A stretch of 64,000 bases of DNA from contig NZ_CP114058.1 in assembly GCF_026967475.1 (NCBI RefSeq), forward strand, positions 4,278,001 through 4,342,000, given 5' to 3'. Source of the DNA: Rouxiella chamberiensis. Its GTDB lineage: Bacteria; Pseudomonadota; Gammaproteobacteria; Enterobacterales; Enterobacteriaceae. Position 1 is the stretch's first letter, and every line of letters begins with the position of its first letter. Below the pieces are notes generated by a model. It was not told where the DNA came from and ran no database searches. It saw only the letters and a program-made list of their open reading frames with translations. A program made the position numbers and the translations under genes. This document shows, piece after piece, positions 9,074 through 17,408 of the stretch.

Positions 9074-9538
9074 ATGTCGCTAGTAATACCGGCCCCGAAA
9101 CCGTCAGACGCTGACGAAAAGCCGATAAAAAATACGTTCTTCTGGCCGGACGTTGACCTGAAAAGCCTGCGCGCCTCGCTGCGCTATGAAGGCACCGTGA
9201 CCGCCGAGCGTTTGCGCCAGGCGGTAAAAACAGCCATTTCGGAAGTAAACGCGGAGCTGTACGACTATCGCACGGCACAAATGGAGGCGGGTTATCTCAC
9301 CCTTGCCGACGTTCCTGCCGACAAGATAGACGGGGAGAGCATCAAGCTGACCCACTACGAGGCCGCCGTGTGCGCCCTGACCGGCGCAACGATTGTCGAA
9401 CGCTATCGCGGTTATGACGCCAGCGGCACACGAAAGGCTGAGGAAATCGACGTGTCGGCATCAGAGCTATGGCGTGATGCGCGTTTTAGTATCAGCAAGA
9501 TTGCCGGTCGCTCGGCCTGCATTATCGGGTTGTTGTGA
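9074..9538 (+). CDS. L: Head completion protein L
   Basis: Connector protein that closes the filled head before tail joining, 154 residues (169 in P2). Characteristic segments are FFWPDVDL near residue 24, LRASLRYEGTVTAERLRQAV, and a C-terminal ELWRDARFSISKIAG. ATG 9074 is chosen since it gives the family N-terminus MSLVIPAPKPSD; an upstream in-frame start would add unrelated residues. The stop overlaps the X start (TGATG). The 92 bases between M and L hold no gene. Confidence 0.93.
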   Translation: MSLVIPAPKPSDADEKPIKNTFFWPDVDLKSLRASLRYEGTVTAERLRQAVKTAISEVNAELYDYRTAQMEAGYLTLADVPADKIDGESIKLTHYEAAVCALTGATIVERYRGYDASGTRKAEEIDVSASELWRDARFSISKIAGRSACIIGLL

Positions 9539-9741
9539 TGAAAGTGTATGCGCGGCAGGGCGATACCGTGGACTCAATATGCTGGCGCTTTTACGGGCGC
9601 ACCGAGTCCGTTTTTGAGCAAGTCCTTGCGGCTAATCCAGGTCTGGCAAACATGGGGGTGATCCTTCCCCACGGCTACGCGCTGGAAATGCCGGAGGTAG
9701 CCGCCTCGACCGTGCGCGAAACCGTTCAACTTTGGGACTAA
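9538..9741 (+). CDS. X: Tail protein X
   Basis: Small tail protein of P2 phages, 67 residues, the same length as in P2. The sequence resembles a short LysM-like peptidoglycan-binding fold (GDTVDSICWRFYGRTESVFE, then LANMGVILPHG). Translation is coupled to L by a TGATG overlap. It begins the junction between head and lysis genes. Confidence 0.93.
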   Translation: MKVYARQGDTVDSICWRFYGRTESVFEQVLAANPGLANMGVILPHGYALEMPEVAASTVRETVQLWD

Positions 9742-9743
9742 AA

Positions 9744-9974
9744 ATGGAATGGATTAAATCGGCCGTTGCCTATTTTGTCGCGATCCTTCTGGCGTGGTTC
9801 GCCCGTCACTCGCCGCAGGATATCGCCTTTATCGTCGGTAGCCTGGTCGCGGTGGGGACGCTGATAATCAACCTGGTCAGCGCGATCGTTAACTGGCACT
9901 ACAAGCGCGCAACGCTGGCGCTGTTGCGGGCGCGAGGAATGAGCGAGGAGGTTATCAATGAATACACTCGTTAA
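9744..9974 (+). CDS. Y: Holin Y
   Basis: Pore-forming lysis timing protein of the inner membrane, 76 residues. Two hydrophobic segments are clear: about residues 7-21 (VAYFVAILLAWFA) and 29-50 (FIVGSLVAVGTLIINLVSAIV), followed by a basic tail. It is shorter than P2 Y (93 residues) and looks like the HP1-type two-helix holins, so the class may differ from P2. It starts 3 bases after X and its end overlaps the endolysin start by 17 bases. Confidence 0.85.
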   Translation: MEWIKSAVAYFVAILLAWFARHSPQDIAFIVGSLVAVGTLIINLVSAIVNWHYKRATLALLRARGMSEEVINEYTR

Positions 9975-10463
9975 ACGCTGTCTGGCGGCGGCGGTTTTGC
10001 TCCTTGCCGCCACGTTGCCGGATTATCGGCAGCTTCACACCTCCGAGGCGGGGTTGCGCCTTATCACCGATTTCGAGGGCTGTCGGCTTTCGCCCTACAA
10101 GTGTCAGGCAGGAACGTGGACAAACGGCATTGGGCATACCGTCGGTGTAACTGGCCGCAGCCATGTCACGGAACGGCAGGCGGCGACGAACCTTGTCGAT
10201 GATGTAAAAAGGTTGAAAGCCAGCTGGCTGTCTGCGCACCGGTGGCAATGCCGCAGCCGGTTTACGATGCGCTGGTGAGTTTCTCATTTAACGTGGGAAC
10301 CGGCGCGGCCTGCCGCTCAACGTTGGTGTCGTACCTCAATCGGCATCAGTGGTGGCAGGCGTGCGATCAGCTTACCCGCTGGGTATTCGTGAATGGCAAG
10401 GTGTCGGCTGGTCTGGAAAGACGCCGCCAGGCTGAGCGCAAGCTTTGCCTGAGCGGGGTGTAA
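9958..10463 (+). CDS. K: SAR endolysin K (lysozyme; one-base deletion)
   Basis: Peptidoglycan-degrading lysozyme of the P21/P2 family. The N-terminus (KRCLAAAVLLLAATLP) is a weakly hydrophobic signal-anchor-release segment, and the active site shows Glu-8aa-Cys-5aa-Thr (FEGCRLSPYKCQAGTWTNG), with Cys in place of the usual Asp. Around 10239-10242 (CACCGGTGG) one base is missing, shifting the frame between LSAH and VAMPQPVYDALVSFSFNVG. The restored protein is about 168 residues (165 in P2). The cysteine at the active site fits activation by thiol exchange with a cysteine in the anchor, as known for P1 Lyz; this is inference. Confidence 0.88.
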
Positions 10464-10464
10464 C

Positions 10465-10878
10465 ATGCGCATCGCCATCGGTCTTTTGGTTGTCGCGCTT
10501 CTGGCTTTGCTCGCTGCCGCCGGTTACGCCCATCACCTGAGTATTCAACTGGAAAGTGCGAACAGGATAGTCGGCACCTTGTCTGCCGGTATCGAAAGCC
10601 GCGATGCCGCGATCGCTCGCCTGCAAGATGAATCTGCCGAGCGTGAAAAAAGCGAGCTGGCCCTGCGCATGTTGCTCGGGGATGCCAACTCGGCGGCGCG
10701 CAATCGTGAAGCAAAAATTCAGAGGTTAATCGCTGAAAATGAAACGCTCAAAACTTGGTTCAATGCTGCTTTGCCTGATGCTGTTATCCGGCTGCAAGAG
10801 CGCCCCGCCTTTGCCAGTGCCAACGATTATTTACGTTGGCTGTCCGAGGGTAACGAGCTGCCCATTTCCGGCAAGTGA
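10465..10878 (+). CDS. lysB: Inner-membrane spanin LysB (Rz-like)
   Basis: Inner-membrane part of the spanin complex that breaks the outer membrane, 137 residues. One N-terminal membrane anchor (IGLLVVALLALLAAAGYA) is followed by a periplasmic coiled coil (about residues 25-90) and a conserved tail with RPAFASANDYLRWLSEGNEL. It starts one base after the endolysin stop, and lysC is nested in its 3' half in another frame. Confidence 0.9.
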   Translation: MRIAIGLLVVALLALLAAAGYAHHLSIQLESANRIVGTLSAGIESRDAAIARLQDESAEREKSELALRMLLGDANSAARNREAKIQRLIAENETLKTWFNAALPDAVIRLQERPAFASANDYLRWLSEGNELPISGK

Positions 10879-11056
10879 TCCCAAAACCAACGGCGACCTA
10901 AGCGCCGATATTCGTCAGCTTGAAGGCGCGCTGGCGGCGTGCGGCTTGCAGGTCGAAGCCGTCAAGCAGTGTCAGGAGAAGCAAGATGCTAAAACCCAAG
11001 CAGCTACGCGAAGCGCTCACCCAGGCATCGCCTTATCTGCAACGCAACCCCGATAG
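10739..11056 (+). CDS. lysC: Outer-membrane spanin lipoprotein LysC (Rz1-like), nested in lysB
   Basis: A 105-residue lipoprotein starting inside lysB and running past it into R. A lipobox (LLSGC) follows a short hydrophobic signal, giving a mature protein from Cys19, proline-rich at first (APPLPVPT) with further cysteines. This is the standard overlapping Rz/Rz1 arrangement. It pairs with LysB in the periplasm to fuse inner and outer membranes during lysis. Its last 71 bases overlap R. Confidence 0.88.
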   Translation: MKRSKLGSMLLCLMLLSGCKSAPPLPVPTIIYVGCPRVTSCPFPASDPKTNGDLSADIRQLEGALAACGLQVEAVKQCQEKQDAKTQAATRSAHPGIALSATQPR

Positions 11057-11453
11057 TTTCAATATGTTTATCGATCGCGGGCGGGTGGTTTCCACGCTGG
11101 CCCCGTCGCTTTCATTTGAATACCAGTATCAGGTCAATATCGTTATTACCGATTACTCCGCAGACGTGGATTTATTGGTCGTGCCCATCCTTGCCTGGCT
11201 ACGTGTGAATCAGCCCGACATCATGGCCACGACTGAAAAACGTCAGACGGGGTACACGTTCAAGGTGGATGTGATCAGTGACAGCACGGTTGATATCAGC
11301 ATTGATTTGCAGCTTACCGAGCGCGTAATAGTGAAAGATATCGATGGGGCGCTGCACGTTGAGCATGTGCCGGAGCCGCAGGAGCCGGAAAATATACCGC
11401 GCCCGAGGCAGCTTTATGTTCATGGCGAGTTAGTGAGTGAATGGCGTGAATGA
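10986..11453 (+). CDS. R: Tail completion protein R
   Basis: Tail completion protein of P2, 155 residues, same as P2 R. ATG 10986 is chosen because it gives the family start MLKPKQLREALTQASPYLQR and has AGGAGAAGC just upstream; a longer in-frame start at 10920 encodes an unrelated basic segment overlapping lysC. The central stretch YQYQVNIVITDYSADVDLLV is typical. It overlaps the S start. Confidence 0.93.
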   Translation: MLKPKQLREALTQASPYLQRNPDSFNMFIDRGRVVSTLAPSLSFEYQYQVNIVITDYSADVDLLVVPILAWLRVNQPDIMATTEKRQTGYTFKVDVISDSTVDISIDLQLTERVIVKDIDGALHVEHVPEPQEPENIPRPRQLYVHGELVSEWRE

Positions 11454-11901
11454 TTTGCAGGCATTCGAAGAACGTCTGGCGGCGCTGATTGCCAACCTGT
11501 CGCCCGCGTCGCGAAAGCAAATGGCCGCAGACATTGCAAAGAGGCTCCGCGCCAGCCAGCAGGCCAATATCAAGGCGCAACGCGCGCCGGACGGCACGCC
11601 CTTCGCTGCGAGAAAAACGCAAAAAATCAGGGCGAAAAAAGGGCGTGTTAAACGTGAAATGTTTACCAAGATGCGCACCAATAAATACATGAAGGCCAAG
11701 GCGACCGGCAACGATGCATCGGTAGAATTTACCGGCAAGGTGCAACGTATGGCGCGCGTTCATCACTATGGATTGAGAGACAAAATCACGCGAAATAGTC
11801 ATGACAAAGAGGTTAAATACGACGCCCGTCCGTTGCTGGGGTTCAGTGAGGATGATATGCAGAATATCGAAAGCATCATTATTAGCCATCTTGCTAAATA
11901 G
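11446..11901 (+). CDS. S: Tail completion protein S
   Basis: Tail completion/virion morphogenesis protein, 151 residues (150 in P2). GTG 11446 gives MNDLQAFEERLAALIANLSP, matching P2 S; an alternative GTG at 11437 would add three residues. A basic central part (RKTQKIRAKKGRVKREMF) and RVHHYGLRD are family hallmarks. The start overlaps the R stop. Last gene of the O-S late operon. Confidence 0.92.
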   Translation: MNDLQAFEERLAALIANLSPASRKQMAADIAKRLRASQQANIKAQRAPDGTPFAARKTQKIRAKKGRVKREMFTKMRTNKYMKAKATGNDASVEFTGKVQRMARVHHYGLRDKITRNSHDKEVKYDARPLLGFSEDDMQNIESIIISHLAK

Positions 11902-11903
11902 CC

Positions 11904-11927
11904 TGTTGTGTCATGGGTGAATGAACC
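11904..11927 (+). promoter_or_regulatory. Possible half Ogr box of the V late promoter
   Basis: TGTTGT at 11904-11909 lies in the 70-base gap between S and V, where P2 has its V promoter. The second half (TGAACC after twelve bases) fits the consensus poorly, so only one good half-site is seen. Confidence 0.35.
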
Positions 11928-11971
11928 TCTGTTGATTGCGGCATGGATGCCCCTCGCGGGATTATTGCCCT

Positions 11972-12616
11972 ATGAACCTACTCGAAGAAATCAACGAAAC
12001 TCTGCGACTTATTCGCAACCTGATCCGCATTGGCACCGTGACCGAGATTGACCTGGTTGCGGGTAAATGTCGCGTTCAAACGGGAGAGAATATTACCGAT
12101 TGGCTGCAATGGCTGAGCGCCCGCGCAGGCAATACGCGCACCTGGTTCGCCCCGTCCGTGGGCGAGCAAGTTCTGATATTTTCCCTGGGCGGCGAGCTTG
12201 ATGCCGCGTTCGTCCTGCCTGGTATTTTCTCCGACAAATTCCCCGCGCCGTCCAATTCTGCCGAGGCCTTGCACTTTACCTTTTCCGACGGTGCGGTTAT
12301 CGAGTACGAACCCAAAACCGGCGCGCTAAAAGCCGTCGGCATCAAATCTGCCAACGTGGAAGCCACCGAATCCATTACTGCCAAGACCAAGGTTGTATTG
12401 GTCAACGCCTCTCAAAAAATCACGCTGGATACGCCGACGGTGGAATGCACCCATGAACTGATAGCCAAAACCTTAAAAGTAACCGAAGGCGGCGAGATGA
12501 GCGGGGACGTTACACACTCGGGCGGCAGTTTTACATCCAACGGCATCGTGGTTGATGACCACAAACACGGCAATGTGCAAAGCGGTGGTTCGCAGACCAA
12601 GGGGACATATGGCTAA
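11972..12616 (+). CDS. V: Baseplate spike protein V
   Basis: Central membrane-piercing tail spike, 214 residues (211 in P2). It has an N-terminal OB-fold part (RIGTVTEIDLVAGKCRVQTG), a central repeat-rich beta part (residues about 110-180) and a C-terminal tip with H-K-H, the HxH motif that binds iron at the spike apex in P2 V. ATG 11972 gives the P2-like start; an upstream start at 11936 would add twelve non-conserved residues. It begins the V-W-J-I-H-G tail operon. Confidence 0.94.
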   Translation: MNLLEEINETLRLIRNLIRIGTVTEIDLVAGKCRVQTGENITDWLQWLSARAGNTRTWFAPSVGEQVLIFSLGGELDAAFVLPGIFSDKFPAPSNSAEALHFTFSDGAVIEYEPKTGALKAVGIKSANVEATESITAKTKVVLVNASQKITLDTPTVECTHELIAKTLKVTEGGEMSGDVTHSGGSFTSNGIVVDDHKHGNVQSGGSQTKGTYG

Positions 12617-12959
12617 CGCAAGTTATCTCGGGATGAGCCGCGCAACCGGCGCAGCGATAGACGACCTTGAGCATATACGGCAATCGCTGAGTGACATTCT
12701 CGGCACGCCCATCGGCTCGCGTGTCATGAGGCGTGATTACGGCTCGATGTTGTCCGACCTGATTGACCAGCCGAAAAATGACGCTCTGCGGCTGCAAATC
12801 ATGGCCGCGTGCTACATCGCCGTTTTGAAATGGGAGCCGCGCATCAAGCTGACGGGTATCACTTTTGAGAAAGGCGAGGCGGGCAAAATGGTCGTGGAAA
12901 TTACAGGAACGCGCGTCGACACCTCAGCAACCTTTTCTCTTTCCTTACCTGTGAGCTGA
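12609..12959 (+). CDS. W: Baseplate wedge protein W (gp25-like)
   Basis: Baseplate wedge subunit related to T4 gp25, 116 residues (115 in P2). The conserved stretch is IRQSLSDILGTPIGSRVMRR followed by DYGSMLSDLIDQP. ATG 12609 overlaps the end of V by 8 bases, indicating coupling. Identification is secure from the motif and position. Confidence 0.94.
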   Translation: MANASYLGMSRATGAAIDDLEHIRQSLSDILGTPIGSRVMRRDYGSMLSDLIDQPKNDALRLQIMAACYIAVLKWEPRIKLTGITFEKGEAGKMVVEITGTRVDTSATFSLSLPVS

Positions 12960-12963
12960 AATC

Positions 12964-13872
12964 ATGTCAATTATCGATTTAAGTCAGTTACCCGCACCGG
13001 ACGTGGTGGAAACGCTGGACTATGAAACTTTGCTGGCCGAGCGAAAGGCCACGCTTGTTTCCTTGTATCCAGAAGAAGACCAGGAGGCCATTACGCGCAC
13101 GCTTACGCTTGAATCCGAACCGATAGTTAAGCTGCTACAGGAAAATGCTTACCGTGAAGTCATTCTGCGCCAGCGAGTTAATGAGGCGGCGCGGGCGGTG
13201 ATGCTGGCCTATTCGACCGGCAACGACCTCGACCAAATTGGAGCAAATTACAACGTCGAGCGCCTAACCCTCGTCGCTGCCGATGAAAGCACAATACCGC
13301 CGACGGTCGCCGTCATGGAGAGTGACGGCGATTTTCTGCTGCGCATCCAGCAATCGTTCGAAGGCTTGAGCGTTGCGGGCCCGTCTGCTGCCTATGAGTG
13401 GCACGCCCGCAGCGTAGATGGCGCGATTGCCGATGCGTCGGCAATCAGCCCATCACCGGCAACCGTCACGATCACGGTACTCGCGCGCGAAGGCAGCGGC
13501 GAAGCCAATGCCGCCTTGTTGTCAGCGGTTGAAGCGGCATTGAACGCCGAGGATGTGAGGCCGGTCGCTGACAGGGTTACGGTGCAATCGGCGGCAATTA
13601 CAGACTATTCGGTAAGCGCCAAGCTCTATCTTTACGACGACGTGGCCGCTGGCCCTTGCCTGGTGGATGCCGGTAATAAACTTTCGGCCTTTATCGCAGA
13701 GCAGCGAAAGCTGGGCCGTAGTATACGTCGGCAGGCCTACGCCTCGGTGTTGCGCGTGGCGGGCGTCGAGTATGTTGAACTGACGGAACCGGCAACCGAT
13801 TTTATCCTGGACAAAACGCAGGCTGGTCACTGCACCGGCACAGCGATTGAAATCGGGGTGCGCGATGACTGA
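12964..13872 (+). CDS. J: Baseplate protein J
   Basis: Baseplate J-like wedge protein, 302 residues, equal to P2 J. Typical segments are PDVVETLDYETLLAERKATL near the N-terminus, MLAYSTGNDLDQIGANYNV, and a C-terminal VEYVELTEPATDF. It starts 4 bases after W and overlaps I by 8 bases. Confidence 0.95.
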   Translation: MSIIDLSQLPAPDVVETLDYETLLAERKATLVSLYPEEDQEAITRTLTLESEPIVKLLQENAYREVILRQRVNEAARAVMLAYSTGNDLDQIGANYNVERLTLVAADESTIPPTVAVMESDGDFLLRIQQSFEGLSVAGPSAAYEWHARSVDGAIADASAISPSPATVTITVLAREGSGEANAALLSAVEAALNAEDVRPVADRVTVQSAAITDYSVSAKLYLYDDVAAGPCLVDAGNKLSAFIAEQRKLGRSIRRQAYASVLRVAGVEYVELTEPATDFILDKTQAGHCTGTAIEIGVRDD

Positions 13873-14473
13873 GCGGTTGATGCCCGTAGGTTCAAGCGCG
13901 CTTGAGGTTGCCGCCGCACAGGCGTGTGCGCGGATTGAAGGCATCCCCGTGCCGCTTCGCACGCTGTGGAACGCCTACGAATGCCCGCTGTCGTTACTGC
14001 CTTATCTGGCGTGGGCGTGGTCTGTTGATAGCTGGAACGAAAAGTGGCCCGAGTCCACCAAGCGGTCGGTAGTGGCCGCGTCGCAATCAGTGCATAAGCA
14101 CAAAGGGACGATAGGCGCGCTGCGTCGTGTGGTTGAGCCGTTGGGCTATCTGATCCGCGTAGTCGAATGGTGGCAGACGAACGAGGCGCCAGGTACGTTT
14201 CGGCTGGAAATTGGCGTGCTTGATACGGGAATTACCGATGAGATGTATCAGGAGCTGGAGCGCCTCATAGCCGATGCGAAACCCTGTAGCCGCCACCTTA
14301 TCGGCCTTTCCATCAACCTTGAAACAACCGGCGCATCACGGGTCAGCGTGACAAGTTATAGCGGCGACACGCTGACGGTGTACCCCTACAGCCCCGAAGT
14401 AATAACCATAACTGGCCCAGGCTATACCGGTGCCGGTGTGCATATTATCGATAACATGAGAGTAAACGCATGA
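13865..14473 (+). CDS. I: Tail protein I
   Basis: P2 I-family baseplate/tail protein, 202 residues (176 in P2, so about 25 longer at the C-terminus). The core is [20 protein letters not shown] followed by [12 protein letters not shown] and [21 protein letters not shown] 13865 overlaps the J stop (ATGACTGA). The extra C-terminal part is rich in Thr, Ser and Gly and ends just over the H start, so it may join the fibre attachment region. Confidence 0.92.
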   Translation: MTERLMPVGSSALEVAAAQACARIEGIPVPLRTLWNAYECPLSLLPYLAWAWSVDSWNEKWPESTKRSVVAASQSVHKHKGTIGALRRVVEPLGYLIRVVEWWQTNEAPGTFRLEIGVLDTGITDEMYQELERLIADAKPCSRHLIGLSINLETTGASRVSVTSYSGDTLTVYPYSPEVITITGPGYTGAGVHIIDNMRVNA

Positions 14474-15675
14474 CAGCTAAATATTTTGCCCTGCTAACGA
14501 CACTTGGCGCGGCCAAGCTGGCAAACATGGCGGCTTTGGGTACCAAGTTGCAAATTACGCAAATGGCGGTGGGTGACGGCAACGGCACGCTGCCAACGCC
14601 AAACCCGTCACAAACAGCGCTGGTATCTGAAAAGCGGCGTGCCGCTATCAACACGCTCAGCGTTGATGCGGCCAACAGCAGCCAGATTATCGCCGAGCAA
14701 ATCATTCCCGAAAATGAGGGCGGCTTCTGGATACGCGAGATCGGTTTGTTTGACAGCAACGGCACACTGATTGCCGTAGCGAACTGCCCCGAAACCTATA
14801 AGCCACTTTTGCAGGAGGGTAGCGGGCGAACTCAAACCGTGCGCATGATCCTGATTGTAAATAGCACGGACACGGTAACGTTAAAAGTTGACCCGTCGGT
14901 TGTGCTGGCTACCCGCCAATATGTGGATGACCAAAACACGCAGGTCAGCAAGCATCTTGATGAATTGGTGGCTCAACACGTCAGCGACCCGAATCCGCAC
15001 CCGCAATATGCATTCAAGGAAAGCCCGCAATTTACCGGCGTCCCGACCGCGCCGACCGCTTCCGAAGGCAACAACAGTACGCAGCTGGCTACCACGGCTT
15101 ATGTGCGAAAGGCACTGTCTGCGCTGGTTGACGGGTCGCCTGATGCGCTGGATACGTTGAACGAACTGGCGGCGGCGCTGGGTGACGATCCGAACTTTTC
15201 GACCACCATGCTTAACAAGGTCGCCGAAAAAATGGCGAAGGAGCAAAACGGCGCTGATATTGTCGATGTGGAGAAATTCAGGGGAAACCTTGGGTTAGGT
15301 GATGCGGCGGTAAAAACCGTGGGTACGGGAGTCAATCAAATCCCTGACATGGGCAGTTATGGTTTTTTAAAGGCAGGCAATGGTTATCAAAAATTTCCGT
15401 CCGGTCTGATTTTACAGTGGGCATCCGGCGTTTGTGACGCCAATGGGATTATGACAGTTTCATTGCCAACCGCTTTTAAAAGTCAGATGTGCGGCGGGGT
15501 GGCAAATGAAGCTAATCCAACAGGTTGGAGTCCAACAAACGTAACGGTATGGGGTTTTGACCTTTCAGGTTCGACGGTGACAACAGCCGTCGCGCGGGTG
15601 AGAAATGTTTTGAGTTCGGGTGGGCCTACTACGCAGAACGGACTTTCCGGACGTATTTTGGTTTGGGGTTATTAA
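14470..15675 (+). CDS. H: Tail fibre protein H (short form)
   Basis: Receptor-binding fibre, 401 residues, much shorter than P2 H (about 669). The N-terminal about 155 residues ([20 protein letters not shown]...) are the conserved baseplate-attachment domain. Then come [11 protein letters not shown], a fibre collagen-like repeat element, and [14 protein letters not shown]. The C-terminal about 95 residues resemble the gp53-like fibre tip ([12 protein letters not shown] ... [11 protein letters not shown]). The start overlaps the I stop (ATGA). Host specificity probably lies in the tip domain. Confidence 0.9.
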   Translation: MTAKYFALLTTLGAAKLANMAALGTKLQITQMAVGDGNGTLPTPNPSQTALVSEKRRAAINTLSVDAANSSQIIAEQIIPENEGGFWIREIGLFDSNGTLIAVANCPETYKPLLQEGSGRTQTVRMILIVNSTDTVTLKVDPSVVLATRQYVDDQNTQVSKHLDELVAQHVSDPNPHPQYAFKESPQFTGVPTAPTASEGNNSTQLATTAYVRKALSALVDGSPDALDTLNELAAALGDDPNFSTTMLNKVAEKMAKEQNGADIVDVEKFRGNLGLGDAAVKTVGTGVNQIPDMGSYGFLKAGNGYQKFPSGLILQWASGVCDANGIMTVSLPTAFKSQMCGGVANEANPTGWSPTNVTVWGFDLSGSTVTTAVARVRNVLSSGGPTTQNGLSGRILVWGY

Positions 15676-15677
15676 TC

Positions 15678-16079
15678 ATGACGACTTTGTATTTCAGTAA
15701 ATCAACATCGGGTTTTTATAACAGTGATATCAACGGCGACAACATGCCTGACGATGCCGTAATAATCTCCGCAGCCCTGTATTCGAAAGTCATGAACGGG
15801 CAGGCCGAGGGCAAGATTATTACCGCCGACGAGAACGGCGCGCCGATGCTAAAAGCGCCGGTCGTAGATGATGTGCAGGTTGCGAAAAATAAGAAGGCTC
15901 AGCTATTGGCGTATGTCGCTACAACCACGCAGTTTTGGCAGACTCAGCTACAACTCGGGATGATAACCGAGGCCGACCGCGCGAGCCTTACACGGTGGAT
16001 GGCCTTCGCGCAGGCCGTGCACGCCATTGATGCCGGTAAAGCGCCCGCCATTAACTGGCCCGAAATGCCCACGGCGTAA
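15678..16079 (+). CDS. G: Tail fibre assembly chaperone G
   Basis: Fibre assembly chaperone of the Caudovirales tail-fibre-assembly family, 133 residues. ATG 15678 follows the H stop by 2 bases. The C-terminal half shows the family pattern: RASLTRWMAFAQAVHAIDAG and ending INWPEMPTA. Pairing of a short fibre with its own chaperone suggests they were acquired together, which is inference. Last gene of the V-G operon before a terminator. Confidence 0.9.
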   Translation: MTTLYFSKSTSGFYNSDINGDNMPDDAVIISAALYSKVMNGQAEGKIITADENGAPMLKAPVVDDVQVAKNKKAQLLAYVATTTQFWQTQLQLGMITEADRASLTRWMAFAQAVHAIDAGKAPAINWPEMPTA

Positions 16080-16097
16080 TTGCTCCAAGATAAAAAG

Positions 16098-16119
16098 GCG
16101 TCCCTCGGGGCGCTTTTTT
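16098..16119 (+). terminator. Terminator after fibre chaperone G
   Basis: GCGTCCC-TC-GGGGCGC forms a 7-bp stem (one G-U pair) followed by seven T, 19 bases after the G stop. It separates the V-G operon from the FI operon. Confidence 0.8.
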
Positions 16120-16127
16120 TATGTCTT

Positions 16128-16151
16128 TGTTGTGTGAAGGGCGACACGTCC
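16128..16151 (+). promoter_or_regulatory. Ogr/Delta box of the FI late promoter
   Basis: TGTTGT, twelve bases, then ACGTCC fit the P2 activator consensus TGTTGT-N12-ACNNCA except for the final base. It lies between the G terminator and the FI start at 16223, where P2 has its F promoter. Confidence 0.65.
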
Positions 16152-16222
16152 CCGAAGAGATGCCCCCTGTGCGAAGGCACGGCATCCTAGCCGCACCCCT
16201 TCATGATGGAGCTAAAAAACAG

Positions 16223-17395
16223 ATGGCTGATTATCATCACGGTGTTCGCGTCGTCGAAATCAACGACGGCACGCGCACTATCTCAACCGTGTCGACGGCA
16301 ATCCTTGGCATTGTATGCACCGCTCAGGATGCCGATGCGACGGCCTTTCCCCTAAATACTCCGGTACTGCTGACCAACGTTCAGGCGGGCATTGCCAAGG
16401 CTGGCACTAAAGGCACGTTGGCTACGGCGCTGCAAGCCATTGCCGATCAGTGTAAGCCGGTGACCGTGGTTGTTCGTGTGGCTGAGGGCGCGACCGACGC
16501 GGAAACTATTTCCAATGTCATTGGCAAAACGGATGAAAACGGGCGCTATACCGGCATGAAAGCGTTGCTCAGTGCGCAGACCGAGTGCGGCGTTAAGCCT
16601 CGCATTTTGGGCGTGCCAGGCCTTGACCCTCTGGAAGTGGCAACGGCGTTGGCTTCGGTCTGTCAGCAGCTGCGCGCCTTTGGTTATATTTCCGCATGGG
16701 GATGTAAAACCCTGTCCGAAGCCATCGCCTACCGTGACAATTTTAGTCAGCGCGAACTTATGCTGATTTGGCCGGATTTTATCAGTTTCAATACTACGGC
16801 CAACAAGTCAGAAACGGCGTATGCCGTATCGCGGGCAATGGGCCTGCGCGCCAAAATCGACCAGGACACCGGCTGGCACAAAACCCTGTCAAACGTCGGC
16901 ATCAATGGCGTTACCGGCGTTTCGGCCAGTGTGTTTTGGGATCTGCAAACTGTCGGAACCGATGCCGACCTGCTTAATCAGGCCTGCGTTACCACGCTTA
17001 TTCGCAAGGATGGTTTCCGTTTTTGGGGGAACCGTACCTGTTCGGATGATCCATTGTTCCAGTTTGAGAACTACACCCGCACCGCACAGGTGATTGCGGA
17101 TACGATGGCCGAGGCGCATTTATGGGCCAACGACAAGCCCATGACGCCAACGCTGGTCAAAGACGTGATTGAAGGCATCAACGCCAAATTTCGCGAGCTG
17201 GTCAACGCCGGTTATCTGCTGGGTGCAACTGCTTGGTATGACGAAAGCGCCAACGATAAAGACACCCTCAAGGCGGGCAAGTTGTTTATAGATTACGACT
17301 ACACGCCCGTGCCGCCACTCGAAGATCTCACGCTGCGCCAGCGCATCACCGATACCTATCTGGCTGATTTCGCTGCGTCCGTTAACAGCAATTAA
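16223..17395 (+). CDS. FI: Tail sheath protein FI
   Basis: Contractile tail sheath, 390 residues (396 in P2). The start MADYHHGVRVVEINDGTRTI is typical; ATG 16223 has GGAGC upstream. Other landmarks are PGLDPLEVATALASVCQQLR and the C-terminal DYTPVPPLEDLTLRQRITD. First gene of the late operon FI-FII-E-T-U-D, driven from the upstream Ogr-type promoter. Confidence 0.96.
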   Translation: MADYHHGVRVVEINDGTRTISTVSTAILGIVCTAQDADATAFPLNTPVLLTNVQAGIAKAGTKGTLATALQAIADQCKPVTVVVRVAEGATDAETISNVIGKTDENGRYTGMKALLSAQTECGVKPRILGVPGLDPLEVATALASVCQQLRAFGYISAWGCKTLSEAIAYRDNFSQRELMLIWPDFISFNTTANKSETAYAVSRAMGLRAKIDQDTGWHKTLSNVGINGVTGVSASVFWDLQTVGTDADLLNQACVTTLIRKDGFRFWGNRTCSDDPLFQFENYTRTAQVIADTMAEAHLWANDKPMTPTLVKDVIEGINAKFRELVNAGYLLGATAWYDESANDKDTLKAGKLFIDYDYTPVPPLEDLTLRQRITDTYLADFAASVNSN

Positions 17396-17408
17396 GGAGC
17401 CTTGAATC

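Noticed and set aside
3389-10463. Calling Q, P, N and K pseudogenes of a decaying prophage
   Set aside because: The same kinds of indel break essential host genes, and the rest of each prophage gene is conserved to the last residue.
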